The notes under the pieces are model-generated. The model was given only the letters and a program-made list of their open reading frames with translations. It ran no database searches and was not told the DNA's origin. A stretch of 35,578 bases of DNA. Origin: an uncultured Clostridia bacterium. GTDB taxonomy: Bacteria > Bacillota > Clostridia > Christensenellales > Borkfalkiaceae. Of this stretch, positions 18,241-26,511 are shown piece by piece. A program made the position numbers and the translations under genes. The stretch is from positions 1-35,578 of the forward strand of contig CANQSR010000019.1 of assembly GCA_947626575.1 (NCBI GenBank), read 5' to 3'. Position 1 is the stretch's first letter, and the number at the start of each line of letters is the position of its first letter.

Positions 18241-18535
18241 CCCCTCAGTCTCGGCCTATGGCCTCGCCGGCTCCCCTCTTAGGGGCGCCAAGACCTGCCC
18301 CCGCCTCCCCCCTTATACATGAGGGGGGAGGATGTCACGGCTCCGCCGTGACAGGTAGGGGGTGCGCGCCCACCCCTTGAGGGGTGGGTGTCACCGAAGG
18401 TGACGGAAGGGGTGTCATATAAATGGAACATCACCCCCTTCCTGTCCGCTCCGCAGACACCCTTCCCCCTCCGGTAAAAGGGGGAAGGTCCACGCTGTCC
18501 CCTACAAGGGACGCCAAGGCCTCTTTCTCGCCCCC
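18241..18535. repeat. Cluster of REP-like bipartite hairpin repeats
   Basis: At 18241-18292 is a 52-bp unit: CCCCTCAG, a GGCC-TAT-GGCC stem-loop, then the conserved GGCTCCCCT and AGGGGCGCCAAG hairpin. An inverted copy lies at 25239-25290. At 18340-18352 is a GTCACGG/CCGTGAC hairpin. At 18369-18442 is a CACCCCTTGAGGGGTGGGTG hairpin with a GTCACC/GGTGAC stem-loop, repeated at 26439-26515 with a different stem-loop. Near 18466-18495 are CCTTCCCCC/GGGGGAAGG and, after it, GTCCCCTACAAGGGAC. No gene is seen between the rplS promoter and 18546. Confidence 0.65.
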
Positions 18536-18545
18536 TCGAAAGCCA

Positions 18546-19784
18546 TCAGATTTCGCCGTCCAAAATTTCTTCGGGCGTCTGCGGAGCGGGAACGCGCTCC
18601 TCGATCCCCTGCACGCACGCGTACGTATCCCTTCTCACAAGCGTACGCGCAACCAGCTGCCCCGCCTCGTAGACGGCGAGATAGCTCTCGCTGCAAAGCC
18701 CCGCGCGCTCCTGCCGCACGATGCGGTTTTGCGTTCCCTCCACGATCTTCACCGACGGCGGGTCCAAACGGAACAGCACCCTGCTCTCCACTTCATACTG
18801 CCTTCCGTCGGGCAGGCCGTAGATGCAAAATGTGACCTGTCCCCCCGTAATTTCGGATAAAATATAGACGGGGTACGGGTACGGGTTGGTAAATTTCAGA
18901 TCGCTGTATGAGGAGACCATGGCGTCCTGCGAGGGGGCAACATACCCCACCGTGAGCGAATGCGGGTGGCTCTCCTCCACCTTCATGCCTGCGCGGAGGG
19001 CCGCGCCGAAGAGGGTGGTGCTCGCCTGGCACACCCCGCCGCCCACGCCGCGCACGAACTCGCCGTCCATGATGACGGCCGCCTCCTCGAAGCCGTTCTC
19101 CGCCGTACGCGCCCCCACACGGCGGTTGAAGGAGAAGGTCTCCCCGCTTCCGATCTCGGTCCCCGCGATGCGCGAAGCCGCCAGCGCGATATTGTGGCTG
19201 CGCGGGGCGTTGGAGGCGTCGAATTTGGTGGAAAACTTGGCAAGAAGCTGCGTGCGTTCGCGCAAAAGCTCCTCCGTGACGGCGGGCTTTATCTCGCGGC
19301 AGACGAGCGAAACGCGCGTCTCCCCCTGTTTCAAGGCCCGCGAGACCGCCTTGACCAGCCCGTCTCGGTCGCACGCGACGCCGTTCTCTTCGGGATGGTA
19401 CGTAAACCCATCCGCATCGAAGCCGAGGCGGGCGTCTTTGCCCTCCTTGGCATTCAAGAGGCATACCATGTCCGCGAACTGCTCCAACAAAACGCATTCG
19501 CGGCGGACGTTTACGGTGTAACTTTGTCCCTTTTTCGCATGTTTCAAGACGCTCTCCGCGTCGTCGGAATAGTCGATGGAGAGCGGAAACTCCCCCGCTG
19601 GGGAGATGACGCAAAGCGGAAGGCGGTCGAGCCGCTTACGGACGGTATCGAGCGCCTCGGATTGGGACATGCCCCCCACGTCGATGCCGTTCACCTGCAC
19701 GTTGCGCTTGATACGGCCGCCGCCGCACGCGCCCAAAAAAAAGCTCCCCGCAAGGAGGAGCGCCGCGATCTTCATATATTTCAT
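18546..19784 (-). CDS. VanW-family lipoprotein with peptidoglycan-binding-like and G5-like regions
   Basis: A 412-residue exported protein. The signal segment ends in the lipobox LGAC (cysteine near residue 18), so it is probably lipid-anchored outside the membrane. VQVNGIDVGGMSQSEALDTVRKRL is the start of a type-4 peptidoglycan-binding-like domain. The VanW domain has SFNRRVGARTAENGF and GVGGGVCQASTTLF. A G5-like end (RVLFRLDPPSVKIVEGTQNRIVRQE) closes the protein. VanW takes its name from vancomycin-resistance clusters, but its function is unknown, and this gene says nothing about resistance. The ATG at 19784 overlaps the PHP stop as ATGA. The longer open frame to 20192 is the shadow of the PHP gene. 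Confidence 0.88.
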   Translation of the reverse strand: MKYMKIAALLLAGSFFLGACGGGRIKRNVQVNGIDVGGMSQSEALDTVRKRLDRLPLCVISPAGEFPLSIDYSDDAESVLKHAKKGQSYTVNVRRECVLLEQFADMVCLLNAKEGKDARLGFDADGFTYHPEENGVACDRDGLVKAVSRALKQGETRVSLVCREIKPAVTEELLRERTQLLAKFSTKFDASNAPRSHNIALAASRIAGTEIGSGETFSFNRRVGARTAENGFEEAAVIMDGEFVRGVGGGVCQASTTLFGAALRAGMKVEESHPHSLTVGYVAPSQDAMVSSYSDLKFTNPYPYPVYILSEITGGQVTFCIYGLPDGRQYEVESRVLFRLDPPSVKIVEGTQNRIVRQERAGLCSESYLAVYEAGQLVARTLVRRDTYACVQGIEERVPAPQTPEEILDGEI

Positions 19785-20692
19785 ACGCTCCCTTCGAGGC
19801 CGAGGAGCCGCTCCGTGAGCGCCGCATCCGCATCGAAGGGGGGCTGTCCGAGCATTGCGCTCGCGCCTTCGGCGTGAAAATCCGAACCGCCCGTCACATA
19901 GAGATGCCTCGCCGCCGCGAATGCGAGAAATTCCTCCGTCTCTATGGCAGTATGCCGCGTGTAGATACATTCTATGCCGTCGAGGCCGGCGTCTGCGAGC
20001 TTCTCCATGATTTGGATGCGCCGCACGCGCCCCGCCGCGTCCAATTGCTCTTTGATGCGCTCGTCGTCCGTCTCCCGCCACCGCTTCATCTCTTCGGCGG
20101 TCAGGCAGAAGATGCGTCCGGGATGCGCCAAAACGGCGATCCCGCCCGTCCGGTGGATGACGCCGACGGCCTCGAAGGGCGTCGGGCGGCATTCGCCCGC
20201 AAACGCGGGTCCGCCGAATGCGAAGGCCTCCCCATAGAGCGGCCCCGCGTCCCTATGTAGCTTTTCCCCGAACGCCCGCACGACGTGCATCGTGTGCAGA
20301 GGGGTATCCTTTCGGACATGGTATGCCTCGACGTCGTCCATGGTGACGTTGACGCCGTAAAATTCGTTGGCGAGGCGCACCATCTTTTCCGCGCGGATCC
20401 GCCCGCCCTCGAAGCGTTCTTTGAGAAAGGCGCGGTAGACTTCGTCGGTGCGGCACCCGTAGCCGAGGATGTGGATCTTATCCGTCCCCTCGTAAGAGGA
20501 GACCTCCCAGCCGCGCACGAAGTGAAGCCCCAGCGCGCGGGCCGCGGCCGCCCCCTCCTCCGCGCCGCCCATGTTGTCGTGGTCGGTGACGGAAAAGAGT
20601 TGAAGCCCCGCGCGCTTTGCCATCGCCGCCAGCTCGGCGGGGCGGTGCAGGCCGTCCGAATACACGGAATGCAGATGCAGATCGGCTCTCAT
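19781..20692 (-). CDS. PHP-domain phosphoesterase
   Basis: A 303-residue PHP-fold metal-dependent phosphoesterase. Metal-binding motifs are visible: DLHLHSVYSDG at the N-terminus, SVTDHDN, the glutamate in RGWEVSSYEG, VLAHPGRI and GSDFHAEG. The architecture matches the single-domain YciV/RNase AM and nucleoside-bisphosphatase group, which removes phosphates from short oligonucleotides or pAp. The exact substrate cannot be read. The ATG at 20692 overlaps the recF stop (ATGA), and its own stop overlaps the VanW-type gene the same way, so recF-PHP-vanW form one coupled operon. Confidence 0.88.
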   Translation of the reverse strand: MRADLHLHSVYSDGLHRPAELAAMAKRAGLQLFSVTDHDNMGGAEEGAAAARALGLHFVRGWEVSSYEGTDKIHILGYGCRTDEVYRAFLKERFEGGRIRAEKMVRLANEFYGVNVTMDDVEAYHVRKDTPLHTMHVVRAFGEKLHRDAGPLYGEAFAFGGPAFAGECRPTPFEAVGVIHRTGGIAVLAHPGRIFCLTAEEMKRWRETDDERIKEQLDAAGRVRRIQIMEKLADAGLDGIECIYTRHTAIETEEFLAFAAARHLYVTGGSDFHAEGASAMLGQPPFDADAALTERLLGLEGSV

Positions 20693-21774
20693 TCGATGAT
20701 TTTCCCCCCTTGGATGCGGATTTTTTTGCACTCCGCGCCATAGAGGACGCGTTCGGCGTGCGTACAGGTGAGGATGACTTGCAGACCCTTGACGCGCGCG
20801 AGCAGCTTCTTACGGCGGGGCAGATCGAGTTCGCTCATGACGTCGTCGAGGATGAGAACGGGCGCTTCCCCCGAAAGCCGCGTGAAGATTTCGACCTCGG
20901 CGAGCTTGATGGAGAGCGCGGCGGTACGCGCCTGCCCCTGCGAGCAGAACCCGCGCGCATCCGTCCCGTTGATGCCTATTTTGACGTCGTCGCGGTGCGG
21001 CCCCACCGAAGTGAAGCCCAAACGGATATCCCGTTCGTAATTTGCGGCCAGCTCGTCCGCGATGCGCTCTCTCACTTCCTCCTCGCCGCCCGCATAATTT
21101 CTGTCGGGGGCAAGCGTGAGCGTCTCGGCGCCGTCGGTAAGTTCATGATGGATACGCGTCGCGAGCGACGCGAGTTCTTTGAGGTACTCGCGGCGGGCGA
21201 CCGCAATGCGCGCCGCATACAGCGCGAGTTGCCCGTCCCACACGGAAAGCGTCTCAAAAACCGACCCCATGTCGCGATCTTTGAGCAAATTGTTGCGCTG
21301 GTCGAGGATGCGCTGGTAGCGCAGAAGCGCCGAAGCATAGTCGCGCGAGGTCTGTGAAATGGAGAGGTTCAGAAACCGCCTGCGCTCGTCGGGACCGTCC
21401 TGTATGAGCCGCAACTCGCCCGGTGAAAAGAACACGCTCTTCATGTTGCCCAAGAAATCGACGGCGCGCCCCACCTTGTTGCCGTTGAAGAAGAGTTCGC
21501 GCCCGTTCTCGCCGATGGAGGCGCCGAGCGTGAACTTGCCGAAGCGGCTCACCGCCTCCGCCGTGATGAAGGCGCGCTCCGCGCCGCGGCGGATGAGCTG
21601 GCGGTCGTGGCGGATGCGGAGCGACGAACCCGTGCAGAGGTAAAACACTGCCTCCGCGCAATTGGTCTTGCCCTGTGCGTTTTTGCCCGTGAGAACATTG
21701 AGGCCTTCGTCGAATTCAAAGGTCTCGTCCTCATAATTTCTAAAATTTTTGAGCGTCAATTTTTTTACGACCAC
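20689..21774 (-). CDS. recF: DNA replication and repair protein RecF
   Basis: SMC-like ATPase that helps load RecA at gaps through RecFOR. The 361-residue product begins VVKKLTLKNFRNYE, has Walker A GKNAQGKT (30-37) and the signature/Walker B region SQGQARTAALSIKLAE ... PVLILDDVMSELD. The start is GTG at 21774, with AAGGAAAG about 10 bases upstream. It is divergent from dnaA and leads the recF-PHP-vanW operon. In most Bacillota recF follows dnaN in the dnaA-dnaN-recF order. Here the gene is flipped and dnaN is not present. Confidence 0.96.
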   Translation of the reverse strand: MVVKKLTLKNFRNYEDETFEFDEGLNVLTGKNAQGKTNCAEAVFYLCTGSSLRIRHDRQLIRRGAERAFITAEAVSRFGKFTLGASIGENGRELFFNGNKVGRAVDFLGNMKSVFFSPGELRLIQDGPDERRRFLNLSISQTSRDYASALLRYQRILDQRNNLLKDRDMGSVFETLSVWDGQLALYAARIAVARREYLKELASLATRIHHELTDGAETLTLAPDRNYAGGEEEVRERIADELAANYERDIRLGFTSVGPHRDDVKIGINGTDARGFCSQGQARTAALSIKLAEVEIFTRLSGEAPVLILDDVMSELDLPRRKKLLARVKGLQVILTCTHAERVLYGAECKKIRIQGGKIIE

Positions 21775-21901
21775 GGCAAAAACACTTTCCTTTCGGACGG
21801 TTTTGTATTATAATGGATACGGACGGAATGCCCGCCATGCGGGCCGCCCTTGACTATTATACCAAATCCGCCGAAAAAGCAAAAGCGTTTGAGAGGAAAA
21901 A
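21775..21901. promoter_or_regulatory. Divergent recF/dnaA control region
   Basis: In this 127-base spacer TATAAT occurs at 21809-21814 on the plus strand and at 21807-21812 on the minus strand, within the same TATTATAATGGATA stretch. A further TATAAT on the minus strand lies at 21856-21861. None has a convincing -35. GCCCGC-CAT-GCGGGC forms a hairpin at 21830-21844. No TTATCCACA-type DnaA box is seen, so there is no sign here of the usual autorepression site or of oriC. Confidence 0.45.
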
Positions 21902-23236
21902 ATGTCCGAAAAAGCACAATTCGAGTTTCTGTGGGAAAAGATCCGCGAACGGCTCGAAAAACTCGTCACGACGATCTCCTATGAGACCTACTTCAAAAAT
22001 CTCGAAGCCTGCGACGTCGTCAACAAAAAGATCGTTTTGCGTGCCGCCTCCGAGACGGGGGCGGGCGTCGTCATGCGCAATGCGGAAAAACTGCGCGAGG
22101 CCATCGTCTCCGCGCAGGTGGGCCTTACCGATTTCATCGTGTTCGTGGAGGGAAGCAAGCAATATACCTATGAGGAACTTCCCGACGCCCTCGAAGAGAC
22201 CGCCTTGCAGACGGACAAACGTTTTACCTTCGATTCCTTCGTGGTGGGGACTTCCAATAAATTTGTCTATGCCGCCGCGAAGTCCGTTGCGAGCGCGCCC
22301 GGCGAGAACTTCAACCCGCTCTATATCTATGGCGGCACGGGACTCGGCAAGACCCACCTCATGCAGGCCATCGCCAACGAGATCGCCGAAAAGAAGCCCG
22401 CGCTCAAAGTACACTATACGACGAGCGAAAAGTTTTTGAACGAGTTCGTGGATTCCCTCTCGCACAACGGCGAGGGGCAGATCGCCAGGTTCCGAAGCCG
22501 CTACCGCAACGTGGACGTCTTGCTCATCGACGATATCCAATTCTGGGCGGGAAAATCCGGCGTGCAGGAGGAGTTCTTCCACACGTTCAACGAACTCTTT
22601 TCGCAGAACAAGCAGATCGTCATCACATCGGATTGCCCCGCAAAGGACTTGAAACTTCTCGAAGAGCGGCTCCGCACGCGCTTCGAAGGCGGCCTCATCG
22701 CCGATATCCAACCCCCGGACAGTGAGACGAAGATCGCCATTTTGAAGAAAAAGGCGCTGGAAAAGAAGTACGTCGTCCCCGACGAAGTCCTCGCCTTCCT
22801 CATCAAAAACACCGATAACAACGTCCGCACCCTCGAAGGGCGGCTGAACACCGTCATCTTTGCGAGCAAGCTGCACGAACAGCCCATCTCGCTCGAACTC
22901 GCGGCGATGGCCTTGCAGGAATCCATCACGGATCACGAACCCGAAGAGGTCACGCCCGACGCCATCATCCGCGCGACGTGCAGCCACTTCGGCATCTCGC
23001 GGCAGGATCTTCTCAGCAAGAACAAGAAGGCCGATCTCGCCCGCGCAAGACAGATCTGCGCATACCTGATGCGGGACATGCTATCCCTTCCGCTCGTCGT
23101 GGTCGGGCAGGAGATGGGCGGCATGCACTATTCCACCATCATCTATGCCCACGATAAGATCGAGGAACTCATGCGCGTCAACGATAAGATCTTGAAGGAC
23201 GTCAGCGATATCAAGAGCGCCGTCTTAAAGCAATAA
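21902..23236 (+). CDS. dnaA: Chromosomal replication initiator DnaA, with atypical DNA-recognition motif
   Basis: AAA+ initiator that binds DnaA boxes at oriC and opens the origin. The 444-residue product has domain I (1-80), a very short linker, Walker A GGTGLGKTH (144-152), Walker B LLIDDIQF (207-214), the Box VII-like RLRTRFEGGLI and a C-terminal helix-turn-helix domain IV. Domains I-III look ordinary. In domain IV the near-universal GGRDH(T/S)T signature reads GGMHYST (406-412), and the helix before it reads SLPLVVVGQEM where SLPEIGREF is usual. Residues matching the major-groove contacts of the E. coli protein are thus changed. The start has GAGAGG 5 bases upstream. mnmG follows 47 bases later. 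Confidence 0.96.
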   Translation: MSEKAQFEFLWEKIRERLEKLVTTISYETYFKNLEACDVVNKKIVLRAASETGAGVVMRNAEKLREAIVSAQVGLTDFIVFVEGSKQYTYEELPDALEETALQTDKRFTFDSFVVGTSNKFVYAAAKSVASAPGENFNPLYIYGGTGLGKTHLMQAIANEIAEKKPALKVHYTTSEKFLNEFVDSLSHNGEGQIARFRSRYRNVDVLLIDDIQFWAGKSGVQEEFFHTFNELFSQNKQIVITSDCPAKDLKLLEERLRTRFEGGLIADIQPPDSETKIAILKKKALEKKYVVPDEVLAFLIKNTDNNVRTLEGRLNTVIFASKLHEQPISLELAAMALQESITDHEPEEVTPDAIIRATCSHFGISRQDLLSKNKKADLARARQICAYLMRDMLSLPLVVVGQEMGGMHYSTIIYAHDKIEELMRVNDKILKDVSDIKSAVLKQ

Positions 23237-23252
23237 ATCAAGGAACGAGGAA

Positions 23253-23276
23253 CCCCCTTCCCGCACGGGAAGGGGG
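23253..23276 (+). other. Hairpin directly before the mnmG ribosome site
   Basis: CCCCCTTCCC (23253-23262) and GGGAAGGGGG (23267-23276) form a perfect 10-bp stem with loop GCAC. No T run follows. The AGG serving mnmG begins two bases after the stem. It may be a repeat remnant or may affect mnmG translation. Confidence 0.6.
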
Positions 23277-23283
23277 TAGGAAT

Positions 23284-25149
23284 ATGCAGACTTTTCATGA
23301 GACAACCTGCGATGCCGTCGTCATCGGCGCGGGACATGCGGGCGCCGAAGCCGCCCTTGCGCTCGCGCGCACGGGGCTTCAAACCGTAGTATTGACGCTC
23401 AATCTCGACAGCATCGGCTTCATGCCCTGCAACCCCTCCGTCGGCGGCACCGCGAAGGGGCATTTGGTGCGCGAGATCGACGCCCTCGGCGGGGAAATGG
23501 GCGTCTGCGCGGATAAATGCGCCCTGCAATACCGTATGCTCAACGAGGGCAAGGGCGCGGCCGTGCAGTCCCTCCGCGCGCAGGTGGATAAAAACCGCTA
23601 TCACACCGAGATGAAGCGCGTGTTCGAGCATACGCCCAACCTGCATATCTTACAGGGCGAGGCCGCGGAGATCTTGGTGGAAGAGGGGAAAGTCGCCGGG
23701 GTCAGAACGGCTTACGGCGGCGTCATCGTCTGCCGCGCCGTCGTCGTCGCGACGGGCGTTTATTTGGGCGCACGCACGATCACGGGTACCCATGTCCGCG
23801 AAGCGGGGCCCAACGGCTTCGAACGCGCTACCCTTCTTACCCAAAATCTTCTCGCGCTCGGCTTTCGCGTGAGACGCTTCAAGACGGGTACTCCCGCCCG
23901 CCTCGACGGCCGCACCGTGGACTTTTCCGCGCTCGCCGCGCAGCCGGGCGAGGAGACGTATCCCTTCTCGTTTTTGAACGGCGGCGTCCCCGCCGTCTCC
24001 CGCCAGACGCCCTGCCATCTCGCCTATACCAACGGCGAAACGCACCGTCTGATCCTTGATAATCTTGACCGCGCCCCCCTCTATAACGGGGAGATCAACT
24101 CCGCGGGGCCGCGTTACTGCCCCTCCATCGAAACCAAGGTCGTGCGCTTTGCGGATAAGTCCCGCCACCAGCTCTTTTTGGAGCCGGAGGGTGCGGATAC
24201 GACGGAGATCTATGTGCAGGGTCTCTCCACTTCCCTGCCCCATGACCTCCAAAAGCAGGTGTACCGCTCCGTCAAGGGCCTCGAACACTGCGAACTCGTG
24301 CGCTATGCCTATGCCATCGAATACGACTGCATCGACAGCCTCGACCTATTGCCCACGCTCGAATACAAGCGCGTGGAGGGTCTCTATACGGCGGGGCAGA
24401 TCAACGGCACGAGCGGGTATGAAGAGGCCGCCGCGCAGGGCCTCATCGCGGGGCTGAACGCCTCGCTCAAACTCAGGGGGCGTCCCCCGCTCGTCCTGCG
24501 CAGGGATCAAGCCTATATCGGCGTCCTCATCGACGATCTCGTGACGAAGGGAACGGACGAACCCTACCGCATGATGACTTCCCGCGCGGAGTTCCGCCTC
24601 GTCCTGCGGCAGGACAATGCGGATGCGCGTCTCACGGAGATCGGCTACGCCGCGGGTCTCGTCAGCGAGGAGCGGTATCGGAAGTATTTGGAGCGTAAGG
24701 CCAAAAAGGAGGCCACCATGTCCGCGTTAGGCCTTCGCGCAGAGCAAAAAACCGCCAACGCGCTCGTCGTAAAATACGGCCAGCCGCCGCTCACGGCGGG
24801 GGTCACTTATGCAGACCTTATCCGCCGCGGCATTCCGCTGAAAGAGATACGGGAGGCCTTCGGCGTGTTGGGGGACGTCCCCCGCGACATTGCCGAAAGC
24901 TGTGAAACGGAGATCAAATACGCGGGGTATTTGAAGCGCAGTGAGGAAGAGATCGCGCAGATGAAGAAGATGGAGGATACCCCGCTCCCCGCGGACCTCG
25001 ATTACGGCGCGCTTGCGGGCCTTCGGTTGGAGGCGCGCGAAAAGCTCGCCCGCATCCGCCCGTTGAATTTGGGGCAGGCCGCCCGCATTTCCGGCGTCTC
25101 CCCCGCCGACATCGCCGTCCTCATGGTCTATCTGAGCATGACCCGTTGA
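23284..25149 (+). CDS. mnmG: tRNA uridine-5-carboxymethylaminomethyl modification enzyme MnmG (GidA)
   Basis: FAD enzyme that works with MnmE to add a (carboxymethyl)aminomethyl group to the wobble uridine of several tRNAs, using methylene-THF. The 621-residue product begins with the FAD fold AVVIGAGHAGAEAALALARTG. It has the signature FMPCNPSVGGTAKGHLVREIDALGGEMG, GPRYCPSIE and GQINGTSGYEEAAAQGL, and ends in the helical MnmE-binding domain. The start ATG at 23284 follows GTAGGAAT. It lies 47 bases after dnaA and is probably co-transcribed with it. In Bacilli mnmEG and rsmG are near the origin too, but mnmE and rsmG are not seen here. Confidence 0.97.
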   Translation: MQTFHETTCDAVVIGAGHAGAEAALALARTGLQTVVLTLNLDSIGFMPCNPSVGGTAKGHLVREIDALGGEMGVCADKCALQYRMLNEGKGAAVQSLRAQVDKNRYHTEMKRVFEHTPNLHILQGEAAEILVEEGKVAGVRTAYGGVIVCRAVVVATGVYLGARTITGTHVREAGPNGFERATLLTQNLLALGFRVRRFKTGTPARLDGRTVDFSALAAQPGEETYPFSFLNGGVPAVSRQTPCHLAYTNGETHRLILDNLDRAPLYNGEINSAGPRYCPSIETKVVRFADKSRHQLFLEPEGADTTEIYVQGLSTSLPHDLQKQVYRSVKGLEHCELVRYAYAIEYDCIDSLDLLPTLEYKRVEGLYTAGQINGTSGYEEAAAQGLIAGLNASLKLRGRPPLVLRRDQAYIGVLIDDLVTKGTDEPYRMMTSRAEFRLVLRQDNADARLTEIGYAAGLVSEERYRKYLERKAKKEATMSALGLRAEQKTANALVVKYGQPPLTAGVTYADLIRRGIPLKEIREAFGVLGDVPRDIAESCETEIKYAGYLKRSEEEIAQMKKMEDTPLPADLDYGALAGLRLEAREKLARIRPLNLGQAARISGVSPADIAVLMVYLSMTR

Positions 25150-25162
25150 CCCGATAACTCTC

Positions 25163-25191
25163 CCCCGCACCGCAAGCGAAGTAACGCGGGG
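25163..25191 (+). terminator. Possible terminator after mnmG
   Basis: CCCCGC and GCGGGG form a 6-bp stem with a long loop, followed by only TTCT. It is weak as an intrinsic terminator, and the REP-like hairpins further on may serve instead. Confidence 0.3.
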
Positions 25192-25238
25192 TTCTACCCG
25201 CATGAGACAGATGTCACGAGCGCGCGAGTGACAGAGGG

Positions 25239-25290
25239 CTTGGCGCCCCTTTGAGGGGAGCTGGCGAGGCCATAGGCCGAGACTGAGGGG
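25239..25290. repeat. REP-like bipartite repeat, inverted copy of 18241-18292
   Basis: In reverse complement this 52-bp unit matches the one at 18241-18292 over its whole length, including the GGCC-TAT-GGCC inner hairpin, with only a few base differences in the outer hairpin loop. Confidence 0.75.
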
Positions 25291-25346
25291 TTTATCCCAC
25301 CTCATCCTCATTCCGAGGCCCTGTAAGGGCCGAGTGAATCTTTAAT

Positions 25347-25801
25347 GAGTTGGTTCCATGAAGCCATTTCGCTCAGGATACACTCCCCGCTCACTGCGTT
25401 CGGGGTCGGTATGAGGTGAAAACCCTTTCGGCCGCTCGCTTCGTTCGCGTCCACTTTCCCTAAAAGGGACAGCAAGGGTTCAACCACGTCATTCCGTCCG
25501 CGCGGTCCGCGCGATGCTTCTATTGAGTCTAAGCGCGTCATTCTGCCCGACCGAGGCTTCTATTGTAGTCTAAGGTCGTCACGTCCGCACGAGGCTTCTA
25601 TTTGTAATCTAAGTGCGTCACGAGCCGCAGGCGAAGTAGGAGCAAAGCGACGAAGTAGCCGAACGTCATTACGTCATTCTGAGCCATTAAAGCATGACTT
25701 TCAACGAATTGCCCATCCGCGAAGAATCCTATTGCGACCAAGCCCAACGCGACCCCTTGCCCACCCATTAAGAGGTGGGTGGCACGAGCAACGCGAGTGA
25801 C
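25347..25801. repeat. 455-bp direct repeat, left copy
   Basis: This segment recurs at 26026-26480 at a constant offset of 679 bases with no indel and about 11 mismatches. The differences cluster at the two ends, and the middle (about 25374-25655) is identical. It contains a REP-like unit (25421-25478), then three tandem units of about 38-40 bases sharing CTTCTATT...TCTAAG. No credible reading frame spans it. Confidence 0.9.
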
Positions 25802-25807
25802 AGAGGA

Positions 25808-25853
25808 CTTGGCGCCCCTTTGAGGGGAGCTGGCACCGCAGGTGCCTGAGGGG
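25808..25853. repeat. REP-like bipartite repeat with a different inner hairpin
   Basis: The outer sequence is the same as at 25239-25290 (CTTGGCGCCCCTTTGAGGGG ... CTGAGGGG), but the inner stem-loop is GGCACC-GCA-GGTGCC. Confidence 0.7.
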
Positions 25854-25886
25854 TTTTGAACCCTTTTCAACCTCTTGCTCTTTACA

Positions 25887-25961
25887 CGTCATTTCGAACC
25901 CCAATGGGGTGAGAAATCTCAAAGAACGAGATTCCTCGTCGCCCCGCTCCTCGGAATGACG
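25887..25961. repeat. Palindromic interspersed element (CGTCATTTCGA family)
   Basis: The ends are CGTCATTTCGA and TCGGAATGACG. GAGAAATCTC and GAGATTCCTC lie inside. Third member of the family at 449 and 5998. Confidence 0.65.
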
Positions 25962-26025
25962 TAGGGGGTAAGGCCTACCCATTTCGACCTCATTCCGAAC
26001 GAAGCGAAGCGGAGTGAGTGAATTC

Positions 26026-26480
26026 GAGTTGGTTCCATGATGCCTGTTCGCTCAGGATACACTCCCCGCTCACTGCGTTCGGGGTCGGTATGAGGTGAAA
26101 ACCCTTTCGGCCGCTCGCTTCGTTCGCGTCCACTTTCCCTAAAAGGGACAGCAAGGGTTCAACCACGTCATTCCGTCCGCGCGGTCCGCGCGATGCTTCT
26201 ATTGAGTCTAAGCGCGTCATTCTGCCCGACCGAGGCTTCTATTGTAGTCTAAGGTCGTCACGTCCGCACGAGGCTTCTATTTGTAATCTAAGTGCGTCAC
26301 GAGCCGCAGGCGAAGTAGGAGCAAAGCGACGAAGTAGCCGAACGTCATTACGTCATTCTGAGCCGTTAAAGCATGACTTTCAACGAATTGCCCATCCGCG
26401 AAGAATCCTATTGCGACCAAGCCCAGCGCACCCCCTCGCCCACCCCTTGAGGGGTGGGTGGCACGAGCAACGCGAGTGAC
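26026..26480. repeat. 455-bp direct repeat, right copy
   Basis: Partner of 25347-25801. Its right end carries a longer hairpin (CACCCC/GGGGTG) where the left copy has CACCCATTAAGAGGTG. Confidence 0.9.
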
Positions 26481-26511
26481 GGAAGGGGTGTCATACAAAT
26501 TGGAATGCCAC

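Noticed and set aside
18546-19784. Reading the VanW-type gene as a vancomycin-resistance determinant
   Set aside because: VanW-domain lipoproteins are common housekeeping genes in Clostridia. No vanH/A/X or vanRS genes are present.
19785-20192. N-terminal extension of the VanW-type protein
   Set aside because: The Arg-rich extension is the out-of-frame shadow of the PHP gene. The lipoprotein signal peptide starts at 19784.
25510-25625. CRISPR-like look of three CTTCTATT...TCTAAG units
   Set aside because: Units are imperfect and differ in length, there are only three, there is no true repeat/spacer structure, and no cas gene is near. They are plain tandem repeats.
25308-26498. Frames of 73-93 codons on the minus strand after mnmG
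   Set aside because: They occur as matching pairs because of the 455-bp duplication, with no start signals or recognisable protein.
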